Below, one piece after another: positions 22,991-34,208 of a DNA stretch of 64,000 nucleotides; within the stretch, counting starts at the first letter, position 1, and every line of letters starts with the position of its first letter. The stretch comes from Adiantum capillus-veneris (taxonomy: Eukaryota; Streptophyta; Polypodiopsida; Polypodiales; Pteridaceae), in NCBI GenBank assembly GCA_014529385.2, contig CM043958.1, positions 84,784,025 to 84,848,024 on the forward strand. The letters are read 5' to 3'. Both the position numbers and the translations under genes were made by a program. The notes under the pieces were generated by a model, which saw only the letters and a list, made by a program, of their open reading frames with translations, was not told the origin of the DNA and searched no databases.

Positions 22991-24400
22991 CTAGCACTGG
23001 AGGTGGTAAGGGTGTTGTTTGAACAACATTTTGGGCCCTAGGGACCATGTGTTTTGTTGTGTTGTTTGTTCAAGAGGTGGGGACGGCATCAATGCAGGCA
23101 CTCGAGGTGTGTCTGTCCATGCTAAGGTTGGTCTATTGGCCATCGCGCGCTTAAATACTATGCAATCCTTAGCTTGATGACCATACCTCCCACAGGCATT
23201 GCAATTCCCATTGAATTTTACTCTAAAAGTAGGGCATTCACTGGTACTATGCGGTCCATAGCATACTGAGCACCATTGCTCCTGTCTTCTTGGATACATA
23301 TGATTGTTTTGCGGAGCACTTTTGTCTCTAAGACTCTCTTGAATAGCCTTGGTGAGATCTGCTAAAGTCATCTCAGATATATTTGGCTCCTTAGCAATAG
23401 GCTTTAGGGTCATTGGCTGATGCCCCGATGCTTGTGAGCTAATAGATTTAGACTCAACAGACACTCTTTCTCCTTGAATCATTAAATTATCCTCCAATTG
23501 GATCACATTGGTGGTGACTGCTTCCCAAGTGGTGATACCTCTAATGACTAGGCCATTGTAGATATCCTCATGTCGTAATCCCCTAATGAATCTATCAAGC
23601 AATGGATTATTGTTGAAGCGCTCATTTGGATTACAACGAGAATTCAAATGCTTCAAGCGACTAATAAAGTCTGTCACTGACTCTCCTTCCTCTCGTTGGG
23701 CTTTCTAGAGCTGAGAGGCTACACCCCAAAGTACTCCCTCTCGTATGTATTCTTTTAAGAACAGTCTCCTAAGAGTAGGGTAAATCGTTTTTTCTTCCAC
23801 CCTTAGGGTTCTATACCAATCCCATGCCTTCCCACTTAAGGTTAGGCTTAAAGCATTTCTCTTATGTAGGTCATTGTGTTCTCCTAGAGAATCGCATATT
23901 TGTTCAAACACTTCGATATGCTTTCTCACATCCGCGTCTCCACTAAATTTTTGTGTGAGCTTGGCTATTTGTACCGCCTTACTTCTAGGCTCTCTATCAG
24001 GCGTGTTACGCATATTCTCAGCAATAGATCGACCAATAGCTTGATCAAATGTTGCCAAGTCACCTAAGTGAGCAGACACCGTGGGTGAAGGCGCTCCAGA
24101 GACTACATGTGGAGTAGGTATTGGCATTGGGCTTGGCGTATAGGAAGCCCTTGGGTTCCACGGTTGGTACGGTGTTGTGCCATGTGGTAGCCCAAAGTTC
24201 ATATGTGTGGCTCTAGGCATAGCAGATGTCGGATGTGACATGCTAATGCTAGCCGGTATAGTCCCATGGAAATAAGAACTTGTGTATTGTGGTTGTGGAG
24301 CATAGGTAGTTGAAACAATGGGAGGGGTAGGGACTACATGAGTGTGATGACCCATAGGTGCATACGATTGGTACACACTTGTAGGTACTGTTGCAGGCAT
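22991..24400 (-). pseudogene. Gag of element B with complete zinc knuckles
   Basis: The two frames 23705-24400 and 22991-23677 are in the same phase and are split only by a TAG at 23703-23705. The first has AVQIAKLTQKFSGDADVRKH and LSGKAWDWYRTL, classic retrotransposon Gag. The second has FISRLKHLNSRC, LLDRFIRGLRHEDIYNGL, WCSVCYGPHSTSEC and CNACGRYGHQAKDC, a full retroviral-type knuckle. The N-terminal 100 residues are Pro/Thr-rich. Gag forms the particle shell and binds RNA. Confidence 0.85.
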
Positions 24401-25617
24401 TGTGCTACCATACAGTGGTGCTTTACTAACAAATGAGGTCCATGGCGTGTTTTCGACATGCCCATCATTGGGGTAGGCATGGTAGCCGTGGTGTCATCAA
24501 GGGAAAGATGAGCTAGACTTGGAAAGGTGAAGCTATCACTTGTGGGCTCAGATTGCACTGAGAACCCTGGAGAAACAACATATGGGGGATCCATCGGACT
24601 TACCGAGGGAGTCTCCATTTGCGATAAGGTCGGTTGTTTATCCTTCCCTGTATCCAAGAATCTCATGAGACCCGTTGAAGGCATGTTGATCCCCTTGTTC
24701 TGTCTCTCTAACTCAATGACCCTATGGATGACCTCACAAACTCTTTGTTGTTGATCCTCCACACTAGTAGCACCCATTGTGGATTGTAGGATATCTAACC
24801 AACCCACGTGATAGGTGTGACCTGTGTATAGGTCGGTCAGAGTCTCTGTTTGTAATTCGTACTCCCAATTCTCATTTAAGAACACTCCATCTAGGATTGA
24901 AGTGCTAGGGGTGTCCTTTGAGCTAGATGCAATGTTGCTTTCTAGGGGTTGGCCCTTAGCGGTTGCTAAATCAGGAGCACTTGATTGCTCTCTTAGCAAG
25001 GATATTGACATAGGAGCTTTTGCTTTTAACTCTCTTCGTTGCTCCGCCTTGCGTAAGCTCACGACTTCCTTTTCCTTCGCTGCAAGGATATATCGCTCAA
25101 CCTCTTGCACTTCGGCAAGGCTTCTACCATCCGGTAATATGACCTCGGAGGGAAATAACTCTGAAGAGTCAGGAGGTGCAGTGAATGAAGTATTCACGTG
25201 CACATTCTCTAACGGTATAGGGTCTACGTTTGTCATGAATGGAGAATTTACTTCCCCACCCCCCTCATTTACATCATTAGCTCCATGTTCGGAGTGAGTG
25301 GCTCTACTAAAGGTTTCCTTCAGGCGGCTAAGCACACTCGGCCTGGACCGAGGACCCATGGCATGCATGTCTTGGCTCGAGCTATCGGGATTAGGCATTG
25401 GGAAACCCTCCATGACGTCATAGTCAGAGGAAGAGTCATTAGCCGCTATGTTCGGGTCTTGGTTTGTACTACCTTGGGTCCCCGCCGAGGGTCCAGAACC
25501 TAAAGTAGGTGGATATTGAGAATTCGTGTAAGTCGAAATTCTCTCTAGTTGCTCTGTCTCTAGCACACGACCAGAGCGCAGATGCATGTGCCTTTGGCAC
25601 CCTACAAGCGTCGGCAA
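24401..25617 (-). CDS. Leader ORF of element B, N-terminal extension of Gag
   Basis: A frame that runs 427 codons to 24334 starts MPTLVGCQRHMHLRSGRVLE. An H-L-R-S-G-R start is often seen at the beginning of Tat/Athila-like gypsy proteins. The body is acidic and Ser/Pro-rich, with a helical segment LAEVQEVERYILAAKEKEVV and a second one VCEVIHRVIELERQNKGI. It overlaps the Gag frame at 24334-24400 in another phase, so a single-base indel near 24450 probably split one larger ORF. No enzyme motif is visible. Confidence 0.6.
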
Positions 25618-26340
25618 TTAACCTCGAAGGTTAACCGCTTACCTTTTTTAAGCGTCTGTTTTCACTCGTATTTTACGTTTTTAATGTTTTTTTAATGTTT
25701 GATTTTTCTTTATTAAAGTGTGTGATAGCTCGAAATGAGCGTATCACTTAGAGGGTCGTTGTGTGCTTTACAACACAATTTTCGGACATCTGAAGTTCCG
25801 TTGGTCCTCAAAAAATCGATTTTTAGCTACATGTGAAGCTAAAATTTGTGTTTTTAAAAGGCGACTGAGGCCTAGGCCTGAGCGTGAGCTTGGGCTTGGG
25901 TCTGGGAGATATTCCCAATCCCGGTCCTACCCTTTTTTTTTTTTTTAAAGAAAAGAAAAAGGATAAGGTCTCCGCGGCCTACGCGAGAGCACACACACAC
26001 TCTATCTACCTACTTCTAACTAATACACCTACTCTTATACACTAACACACTCTATTAGCTCTCTTAGATCTACTTCTTACTTACTGTACACAGAAAACTA
26101 ACTACCTTAATACACAGATAATAAACACAATACCTTTGAAAACTCCATTAACAAAGAAAACTAACTACCTTAATACACAGAGAGTAAACACAGTACTTTT
26201 GAAAACTCCATTAACAAAAAAAACTCACAGTATAATACCAAATCCCTCTTCTCAACACACACACCCTCCTTCCTTACCTTTCCTACAATAGAAATTGCAC
26301 CACGGAGAAGCACAGAGTGCTACTCGAGCTTAATGTATGG
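25618..26340 (-). other. 5' untranslated leader of element B
   Basis: No credible frame is present. A 62-63-bp unit containing aactaactaccttaataca is duplicated in tandem at about 26099-26160 and 26161-26222. Runs of short T and CA repeats precede it. The region lies between the primer site and the first ATG. Confidence 0.6.
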
Positions 26341-26342
26341 CA

Positions 26343-26361
26343 TTCCCCGGAAACGGTGCCA
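26343..26361 (-). promoter_or_regulatory. Primer-binding site of element B, tRNA-Asp type
   Basis: On the - strand it reads TGGCACCGTTTCCGGGGAA. It resembles the complement of a plant tRNA-Asp 3' end (TGGCGCCGTTGCCGGGGA) with two differences. It sits a few bases inside the 5' LTR, as expected for first-strand priming. Confidence 0.75.
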
Positions 26362-26367
26362 AAAATA

Positions 26368-26973
26368 TGCGTGTATGTCGCACGTGTCAATGCAAGGAAC
26401 TTGCCGATACACCGTGTGCAAGCCACAAATGGCTCCAAGCACACAACAAGCCTAAGCTAGTAAGCTCAAAGAAGGTGATGGTGTGTCACTCACCGCTCTA
26501 CGCTTGCTTCGTGGAGGATTCCTTGCCGCGAAGAAGAAGGAGACGCTGCTACGCCGCGCTCAACTGCTTCACCGCCGTCGTGCCGTCGTTTCAATGCTCG
26601 ATCTCACACTCTCTCTCTCTCTCTCTCCCCCTCTCTCTCTCTCACGCCTACACACACACACAAGGAGATGAAGAAGAAGAAGATGGAGATGGAGCAAGAG
26701 CACTCTTCAATTGCACAAATGAGAGAATGAGTGAATTTTAGGTTTAGTTGACTTTTAGATGAGCTCGCCCCATTCACACTTGGGCGCCCATGCTTAGCCA
26801 ACTAATCCCTTGAATGTTCCAGTTAGAGTACGCCTCTCATCGGCGATCACTCTTACCCTTTTCCTATTGGACCGACAAGCCCGATACCTGACTCTACCAA
26901 ATAAATAATACAATGTCCGTCGTAGGTTAGAACGTCCGTCGTAGGTGATAGGGTGTCCGTGAGCTGTGAGGGT

Positions 26974-26978
<5 letters not shown>
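26368..26978 (-). repeat. 5' LTR of element B
   Basis: It matches the 13516-14071 copy from about 26429 to 26978 with roughly 24 substitutions plus small microsatellite length changes. The ~50 bases next to the primer site have no counterpart in the left copy. The - strand start TGTTAACCC is at 26978. Confidence 0.88.
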
Positions 26979-27010
<32 letters not shown>

Positions 27011-27060
27011 AGGGGGGGGGGGGGGGGGAGAAGGAGGAGGGAGGGGGGGATAAAAATTAC
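26979..27060. repeat. CA microsatellite and G-rich run
   Basis: A (CA)n tract at 26979-27008 is followed by about 40 bases dominated by guanine. It abuts the element B LTR exactly and separates it from the CACTA transposon. Confidence 0.9.
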
Positions 27061-27195
27061 ACTTGGTTACAACTGAAATAATCATTGTCAATTCATTAAC
27101 ATAATTGAGCATATTTCCAAATCTGAAGAGAGGAAGAGGGGGGAGAGAGAGATGAATGGATTACACGACCAAAAAACTTCATAACTGCAAAATGT

Positions 27196-29423
27196 TTATG
27201 AGTCATCTTCCAAAAGATCTCTACATGAGGCATCGTCCAATTCTAAGCACATGGCTCCTAAATCAATAAAGAGAGAAACGGAATTGTTGTTTGTGGATGC
27301 ATTGCCTTCATCATCTTCGAGTTCGTCATCCTCCATCCTATCATCTTCATCATCATGACAATCATCCTTGCTAAGACTTGCTATTGCCGAACTTGATTCA
27401 TCGACCTCCCTCTCCTCTGTTTCCACCTCATCCAAAGTCCGAGGTGGAAGAGGGTCGAAGATGGTCTCCACTTCATTAGTGGAAAAAATGGTTCTCCCCC
27501 GAGGTGTTACGGGAATTACGAACCAAAGTTTTGGTTGGTGGATTGTTGGGATATAGATGACCTATAAAAGAGAAGCTCAAAGTGAGTAACATTGGTATAA
27601 TTAATGCTACAAGAAAATAAGAATAAAAAAGGTACATGTCACTCACCTGCTCACAATTGCGCGATAAAACTAAATTGTGATACCTCCCTGTGTGATGCAC
27701 ACTAGAGTCCACCATGTAGGGGCCATTCTCATGTCGTCTAGACACATTTGCAAACCACTTGCACTCGAAGAAGAAGGTATGAAAGGTTCTAAAGTTAAAC
27801 TTTAGTATCCTTTCAATAGTTCCGCAGTACCTGGATTCATCACCATCTGTGTCAAAGTTTCCATGCTAGCACAATACATGGTGGTTCTACGCTCGTCAAT
27901 GTGGTGCGTACGAAAGTGACGACTCTTTGACCACATAGAGTTAAAGGAAAGGCACTACAAAATAGAAAGGTACATTAATTTATCAAATATATATTAAAGA
28001 TAACTGCAAGAAAAAAATTTACAATATGGTTTAGGTATATGAGTACTCTACCTTTGGTACACAGCCTCATGTATACTCCCATTCTTTGCTGGTGATGTCT
28101 TCTCCGCGCGCTTTTGCCTCAGTCATTCTCTCATGAATCCACTCTACACTAATGAGATCTAGGAAACATGCAAGATGTCTAGGCATTGGGGGTGCCCTCC
28201 TTCCTCCATGTGCTTGTTTCCATGCTTCCCTCTCTTGCAAACGCCTTGTCTTTTCCAATGTTCACAAATCCACCCACTTGGTCATAATCTTTGCATTGAG
28301 AATACAAGAGTTATTGACCACTCGGGATAGATTCATATCCATGTTAATTAGTTTCCCCTTTCCACTTGGCAAGTGTGAAGTCATCCTTGCATCTTCCTCG
28401 CCTGACCACCTGTGAGGCATTGAAGGATCAACTTGTGCTAAATACTCTGATATGTAAACAAATGCCTCTTGAATGATCCACCCTTCAGCCATACATGCCT
28501 CTGGTTGAGACCGTAGCCACACAAAATGTTTGAGAGTCTTTAAAAACCTCTCTAAGGAGAACATCCAGCATGCGTGCACTACTCCACATATAGCAATCTT
28601 CTCCACCACGTGAACCAAGAGGTGAATTTGACTAAGAAGGACTGATCAAGGAAATGCATCTTCAATGTCACACACATTTTCTATTGCACGTGTTTGCACC
28701 CTTGTTTGATTTTGTGAAAGCTCCCTTTAGCGACCTCATGTATCCTGTTGGTGTGCGAATAGAGGCAATGGTACCCTTCACATTGTATAATTCTTCTTTG
28801 GCTAGCATCCATGGTGCTTTAGGAAGCACAATCTTTCCATTTGGGGCACGACATGGAGTAGCAGAGACGGAAAGACGTTTTAAAAGCCTCAAATCCTCCC
28901 TCGCACCCAAAGAGTCCTTCTTGCTAATAATGTGGTCCCACAGTGTTTGGGCTACATTCTTGAATTATATGTGTATGGGATCCAAGACATGTTGTAGTTT
29001 TAAGTCCTTCCAATATGGACACCTTAAATATGGAATACCTTGACATACCTTTTGGTGGAGGACACAAAGCCGGATTGTTGTTGTGGTGTTCTTCCCAAAT
29101 GGTTGCCCAATCTGCCATCGTGAGCTTTAGAGAGGTCTTCCTATTTGTTGGAGCCTTGTGCTTGTTATGTCCTTCGGTAAGAAACGAAGGTTGTTTGGAT
29201 AGATTATCTCCTCAAGCGACGGGTTAGTCGCGCTCTCATCTCTCTGAGCACTTTTTTGAGGATGCCAAAGCCCTTCGTTCTCCATGTGCTCCAAAGCAAT
29301 GCGCCTCAAGCGAAGGATTGCCCTTTTGCACTTGGCGCAAGGACAATGGAGTTTTTTCTTGAGCCAACGATCGCGCTCAGGTCCTCCAGGGGAACCACGA
29401 TCATCCCAGTCGATGTCCTGCAC
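27196..29423 (-). pseudogene. Tnp2-type transposase of the CACTA element
   Basis: The N-terminal piece (29127-29423) has LHCPCAKCKRAILRLRRIAL and GLWH, the Transpos_assoc zinc-like domain. A broken central part follows around 28950-29050. The 28668-28910 frame gives PKAPWMLAKEELYNVKGTIA and SIRTPTGYMRSL. The 28262-28618 frame gives VVEKIAICGVVHACWMFSLE and PEACMAEGWIIQEAFVYISE, a DUF4218 domain. The C-terminus (DUF4216-like) has FFFECKWFANVSRRHENGPY and an 85-nt intron at 27562-27646 with GT/AG borders, then an acidic tail. Frameshifts near 27860 and 28980 indicate decay. The protein would bind the element ends and catalyse cut-and-paste transposition. Confidence 0.8.
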
Positions 29424-30167
29424 ACGCGAAATGTTGTTTATTTAGGCATGTGGCCTAAAAAATAAATAATTAGAAAAGCCATAAATTCCATTAAAAAATT
29501 ACATAAAGTTAAGGTCAAAGGGAATAAATGACAATGAGTGATAAATTTATTTTTAACTAAAAGAGAACTTTAAAAATGCAATTAATAAACATTTAAAAGT
29601 ACTACAAAATAAAGTATTCATAAAAAATTGAAAATCTTCATCAAAAAACTCAAAAGGCTAAAAAATGAAATAATGGATAGCTAAGGGTAGAGGGGGTGAT
29701 TTGTACCTACCCCCCCCCCCTTCCTCTCCCTTCCCTCTCTTTTCTTTTCCAAGCTTCCCAAGTTTCGTCGAAGGGGGTTTCCGCCATCGTCTTTGGAGGC
29801 ATAACATCGTAGGGGTTTTTCCACCATCGTCTTTGGAAGCTCAACTACGCTACAAAGAAAAAGGTAAACACAAAACAAAGCACCTCCCCCCTCTTTCCCT
29901 ATTGTTTTCTACTACTACTACACCACACACACACACACATACATAAATCGTAATAAAATAAAAGAAATAGAGAATTCATAACATACCTCATTCATTTGGA
30001 AATGGTTGCATGTGCTAAGCTTGTTTGAAAATGGTTGCTTTGCTAAGCTTGTTTGGAAATAATTGCTTTGCTCGGCTTGTTTGGATAGAATGTTAGATAG
30101 AAATGTTAAGTTTGTTAGAGAGAGGGAGAGAGGGAAAGAGAGGAATAGAGAGAGATAGGGAAAGAGG

Positions 30168-30205
<38 letters not shown>

Positions 30206-30213
30206 AAGATAGG

Positions 30214-30249
<36 letters not shown>

Positions 30250-31265
30250 AAGAGAGAGATAGGGAGAGAGAGAAAGAGAGATAGGGATAGAGAAGAAAGA
30301 GGGAGAGAGGTAGAGAGAGAGAGAGAGAGAGAGAGAGGGAAAGAGAGGGAGAGAGAGAAATAGAAACATCCGTGGGGAGAAGAGGGAGAGAGAGAAATAG
30401 AGATATCTGTCGGCATAAAGAGATAGGTAAAGAGAGGAAGATAAAGAAATAGGGAGATAAAGAGCAATGGTTGTAGACGGAGCAACCATTTTGTGGTGTG
30501 CGTAATGCGGGTATGCTCATGCTTCTGTAGAGTGCTATGAAAAAGACTTTTTTTACGTGACGTCAACACACCCTTGGAAATTACTTTCTACTCTCTTCTC
30601 CTTAACTTCTCTATCTTTCTCTGATCTATCTCTCTTCCTATATCTTTCTCTCCACTAAATAGGTATTAGGTTGGACAGCTTTTAACGATATCGTACCTCA
30701 GAATGGAAGCAAAGTAATCCCTCGAACAAGGAGATGATGTGTGAAGAGAAGTTGTGCAAGAAGCACAACAAAGAAGCTTTTTTTCATAGCACTCTACAAA
30801 AGCACGAGCACTCTCGCACTGCGCACAACGCAAAATGATGGCTACATTTACAACCATATTAACTCTTTATCTCTGCTCAAAACGATGGCTACATTACGTA
30901 TATGTATATATATATTTGTGTGTACATATATATTTGTTTATGCATGTATGTAGACACTAAGTACATGAGCATAACACCCGAAGGTTAGACGCTTCCTCTT
31001 GGGTATAGTCCTTTTTTAATCGTGGTGTTGCGGTCATTGGTCCACTCATGCATGGATTACCACAATGTACCTTTGGTTTTACCACGGTTGAAACTGTGAT
31101 GATATCTAAAGAGGTGCAGTTGACCTTTGGCACTACTAGCATCTACTTAAGTCTACTAGTATGTATATGTATCTATGTGTTTGTGTGCTAATATACTTGT
31201 GTACGTATTTATAGATGAGTGAGTAGGGTGGAAAGCTTAATCTTATATTTCTCTTTGTAATGTAG
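29424..31265. other. Spacer between the two CACTA genes
   Basis: No credible gene. It contains a long imperfect GA tract at 30115-30470, whose long apparent frames are low-complexity artefacts, and a 75-bp imperfect inverted repeat at about 30482-30556 and 30772-30850. The loop of that repeat holds acgtgacgtcaac, including the bZIP-type core TGACGTCA. TA/TG runs occupy 30895-30950. The spacer probably holds the promoters of the two divergent genes. Confidence 0.55.
30115..30470. repeat. Imperfect GA microsatellite
   Basis: About 355 bp consist almost only of gagaga with scattered gggaaa and gata interruptions. All long frames through it on either strand encode Arg/Glu or Ser/Leu runs and are not genes. 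Confidence 0.95.
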
Positions 31266-32847
31266 ATGTCTGACGAGCGATCAACTGGTGGGGAGCAGCC
31301 AACTGGCTCTTCTTTTAATTGGTTCACATCCAAGTGGGCTCCCACCCGGGGTGGACATCGCCTCCAGTGGACCCGAGTCTTGAGTAAGTGAGAACAAGCA
31401 AAGAAATAAGGAATGTTTCTGGATAGTTAACCCTAAACCATGAGTGTCATAGGTTTATTTTTGTTATTTGCACACATGGCCATCCTACACCAACCCTTCT
31501 CAGGGTCCTCCACCGATCGTAGATCCAGACCTACAACGGGCTCTCTCTTTACGAGACCAGTACCTCCGAGAGACAGAGATTTTTTTTGGCTGCTACACTC
31601 CAGAGCAGCCTGCGACCTACGGTATTTCTCCGCAGACTACACCATAGGGGAGTCAGAGAGGGACTCCTTACCTACAGAGCCTCCCACCGATGGCACCTCA
31701 GTCTACGGCCCCTTCTTATCGTTCTACTCCCCTTCCATCGCAGGGTCCTACTCTTCCATCGCAGGGTCCCACTCCCATCGCATCACAGGGTCCTATGCCA
31801 CTCCATTCCGCTCCTGCTTCGCCTAAACACCGTCGATAAACTTCCTCTAGCAGCGCGTCGCAACGCTCGTCTCAGGGCAGCGAGTGCCGTGAAAGACGAA
31901 GTAGCGGCGGATCTTGTGATTTCGCCTATTTTGGTAGTGGCGGGGGAACGGAGTCTCCACTTTCAGAGTGTGCCGCCCCTCGCACAGAGGACGAGGATAC
32001 TGACGCATCCGTGCCAGACATGCATGGGTGCTACTACTGGGTTAAATATGGCGGGGAGGTCAACTTTGGCACAGCACAGGGTAGGGCATTTTGACGCCAT
32101 CTACAAATTCTTATACATTCAACGTATAAGAATTGTTTTATAAAGTTTAGAGAATAACTACACGATCATGCACGGTACATTGAGGATGTTCTGTTAGCTA
32201 GATTTCCAAATGCCCCCGATCAATGTTTTTCACAATAGTGGTTGGAGGGCTACATAAAGACATTTCTGAAAAACAAGTAGTCCAATGTGCGGCGCGCAAC
32301 AACCAACCAGGTCAGAGATCCAGACAGGAGTTACCGTGGTGGCAACATGGCAGACGCGGAGTGGGAGTGGGCAATTCAAGAAAAGAGCGATCAAGCTGTG
32401 ACGCGCTCATCATACAGACAACAACGCGATGCTCACGCAAGACAAACTCCCACGCACTATGGCTCAGGAGGCAAGGGAGCTTGGAAGGATAAATTTGTAA
32501 GATTGATAAAATTATAACGTCGATTGGTGATTATAAAGATTGTAGTTGATGATTTGGTATTGTTATTGCTAACTTAGAAAAATATCACTTTTTCTCGGCC
32601 AATCAGAGAGATGGTCAAGTATTGGGAGCGACATACAGAATTTGATACTTGGCGATGGTTGTTCCACCACATCTCTCGCGAGCAATTCGACGCGGTGGTT
32701 GGATCACTACAAGCGGTAAGTTTAAACAAGTAATTTTGTATTAATTGTTTTGAGCTGTTGATAATTTAATTTGGTTTGGGTTTATGTAGTGTCAAAGTGA
32801 TCAAACATACGTGCCTCTGAACGACGACGAGATAGAGGAGGATTAGT
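31266..32847 (+). pseudogene. Second gene of the CACTA element (Transposase_24-like)
   Basis: A likely exon begins with ATG at 31266 after an AG acceptor (SDERSTGGEQPTGSSFNWF). A second exon starts near 31501 and is Pro/Gln/Ser-rich with a repeated SQGPTPIA-type unit. The 32287-32505 part reads RRATTNQVRDPDRSYRGGNM and YGSGGKGAWKDKF, like the DNA-binding Transposase_24 region. Two introns with GT-AG ends (about 32506-32578 and 32717-32789) lead to REMVKYWERHTEFDTWRWLF and the end NDDEIEED. Stops near 31650 and 31838 suggest it is no longer intact. It would bind subterminal repeats. Confidence 0.5.
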
Positions 32848-33040
32848 TAGAAAAACAAACTTTTGTAAAGTCTCAATGTGGCACAATGTATATACAACTA
32901 TTTACTTTTTATTGTAACTTTTTTAAATAGTTGATCTTCTGCATATTAAATTATCAAGGTAAAATAAATTCAATTTCAATTCTTTGGTATTTTTTATACT
33001 CTTCCAAAAAATAATTGATGTTTCATTGTTTTATGCAGGT

Positions 33041-33107
33041 CAAAAATAAAGATGCTCATTTGGACCACCCAATTTTTGGCTGGCTCAAATGAGCACCTTT
33101 ATTTTTG
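33041..33107. repeat. Hairpin near the CACTA right end
   Basis: A 22-bp arm at 33041-33062 (caaaaataaagatgctcatt plus tg) pairs with 33086-33107 with one mismatch and a 23-base loop. Confidence 0.85.
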
Positions 33108-33109
33108 AA

Positions 33110-33300
33110 TTGACGTGTAGCGGCAATAAACGCGATAATAGATGCGGCAACAGGCGCGGTAATAGCAGCGGGTATATTGTTGCGATTATTACCGCGTTTA
33201 TTGCCGAGAAACCACTACCGAGTCCATAGCCACGGTTATTGCCGCTCCCGCAAACTTTTTCCTCTCTTTTTCCCTTTGTTTTTCTGCGGCAATGCTAGTG
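33110..33300. repeat. CACTA subterminal repeats and right terminus
   Basis: Motifs gcggcaat, cgcggtaat, accgcg and attgccg alternate in both orientations. A 19-bp inverted pair lies at 33121-33139 and 33188-33206 with one mismatch. The block ends at GCTAGTG. Such GC-rich repeats are binding sites for the element's own proteins in En/Spm. Confidence 0.7.
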
Positions 33301-33321
33301 ATTATAGAAAACTCCTTTTAT

Positions 33322-33431
33322 AGTGATATATAGGTACTTACATGCATACATAGATATATAGAGACATTCAAAAAAAAGAATAGAGAAATGTGAGAGATAC
33401 ATTGTGCTCATGAGTGACCATGAGAGATACT

Positions 33432-33478
<47 letters not shown>

Positions 33479-33632
33479 CACACCTATGTACACACACACA
33501 CACATATATATATACATACACACATATATATGTACTTACATACATACATAGATACATAGAGACATTCAAAAGAAGAATAGAGAAATGTGAGAGATATAGT
33601 GTGCCGATGAGTGACCGTGAGAGATACTGAAT
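33322..33632. repeat. 110-bp direct repeat around a TA/CA microsatellite
   Basis: Bases 33322-33432 and 33520-33630 match closely, with gagacattca at 33361 and 33559 (offset 198). A TA run (33434-33471) and a CA/TA run (33473-33535) lie between and inside the copies. No gene is seen from 33301 to 34208. Confidence 0.8.
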
Positions 33633-34208
33633 AAGATTGGCCATTCAAAACTATTGGCAAGAGCAAGCTCGTACTATTTTATGTATGTACTATTTGTATT
33701 ATGTCCATTTGAGTGTCAGGTAAGAGAGTGGTATGGTCATGTGATGCATAGTATCACTTACTCATTTACTTTTTGATATTATTGTGCCTCTTGCATGGTC
33801 ACACTTTCACTAATTCTTATCTTGTATGTAACTATGCAAATCTTATTGTAACTATGCTGGAGTTGGCATAGTTGTACCGTACCATTTATATATTAATGAT
33901 AACTTGTGCACGCGTGATCACATCCTAAAAGCTCCTATATGGGAATCTTGCAAAAAAAATCTGTGTACCGTATTATTCTAACGAAAAAAAGGGCTGACAA
34001 CTTGACATTGAAACGAATAGATTGAAGTTGAAATTAAAAATGCATGGACGTTTGTTGGTATGTACAAAGGAAAATGGAGACCAAATAATCTAAATTGGGT
34101 GCGGGCATCAAAAGGGTAGAGGGTTACATCAGCAATCCGGAGAGCGTATCATTATCAGAGCAACACCCAAGCAGAAACGTTGTCAGCTGCAGACGCGCCA
34201 TCGCCAAC

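Larger units (their letters stand above)
13516..26978 (-). mobile_element. Element B: nearly complete Ty3/gypsy retrotransposon with extra 3' module
   Basis: Two LTR copies bound a 13.4-kb - strand element: 3' LTR at 13516-14071 and 5' LTR at about 26368-26978. Going 5' to 3' on the - strand it has a tRNA-Asp-like primer site, a 427-codon leader ORF, Gag, knuckles, protease, RT-RNase H, integrase, a second protease-like domain, W-x-P-K repeats, two small ORFs and a polypurine tract. The LTRs differ at about 24 of 555 aligned bases by eye, about 4%. A handful of stops and frameshifts disable the polyprotein. The outer ~50 bases of the left LTR are missing, so no target duplication can be read. 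Confidence 0.92.
26979..33300. mobile_element. CACTA (En/Spm) DNA transposon with two divergent genes, left end not found
   Basis: A Tnp2-type transposase lies on the - strand (27196-29423) and a second gene on the + strand (31266-32847). The right end is well supported: the sequence ends in GCTAGTG at 33294-33300, whose complement starts CACTAGCATTGCCGC. The preceding 200 bp repeats a gcggcaat/attgccgc motif in both directions, as CACTA subterminal regions do. The left end should lie near 27000, where only a CA repeat and a G run (27009-27050) are found, directly beside element B, so it is missing or scrambled. Confidence 0.7.

Noticed and set aside
24527-25297. + strand frames of 75 and 157 residues opposite the element B leader ORF
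   Set aside because: They are shadows of the - strand ORF, with no motifs.
27949-27965. cactacaaaata as a CACTA terminus
   Set aside because: It lies inside the transposase gene and has no matching inverted partner.
30093-30569. Long Ser/Leu- or Arg/Glu-rich frames
   Set aside because: They translate a GA/CT microsatellite; no coding signal remains outside it.
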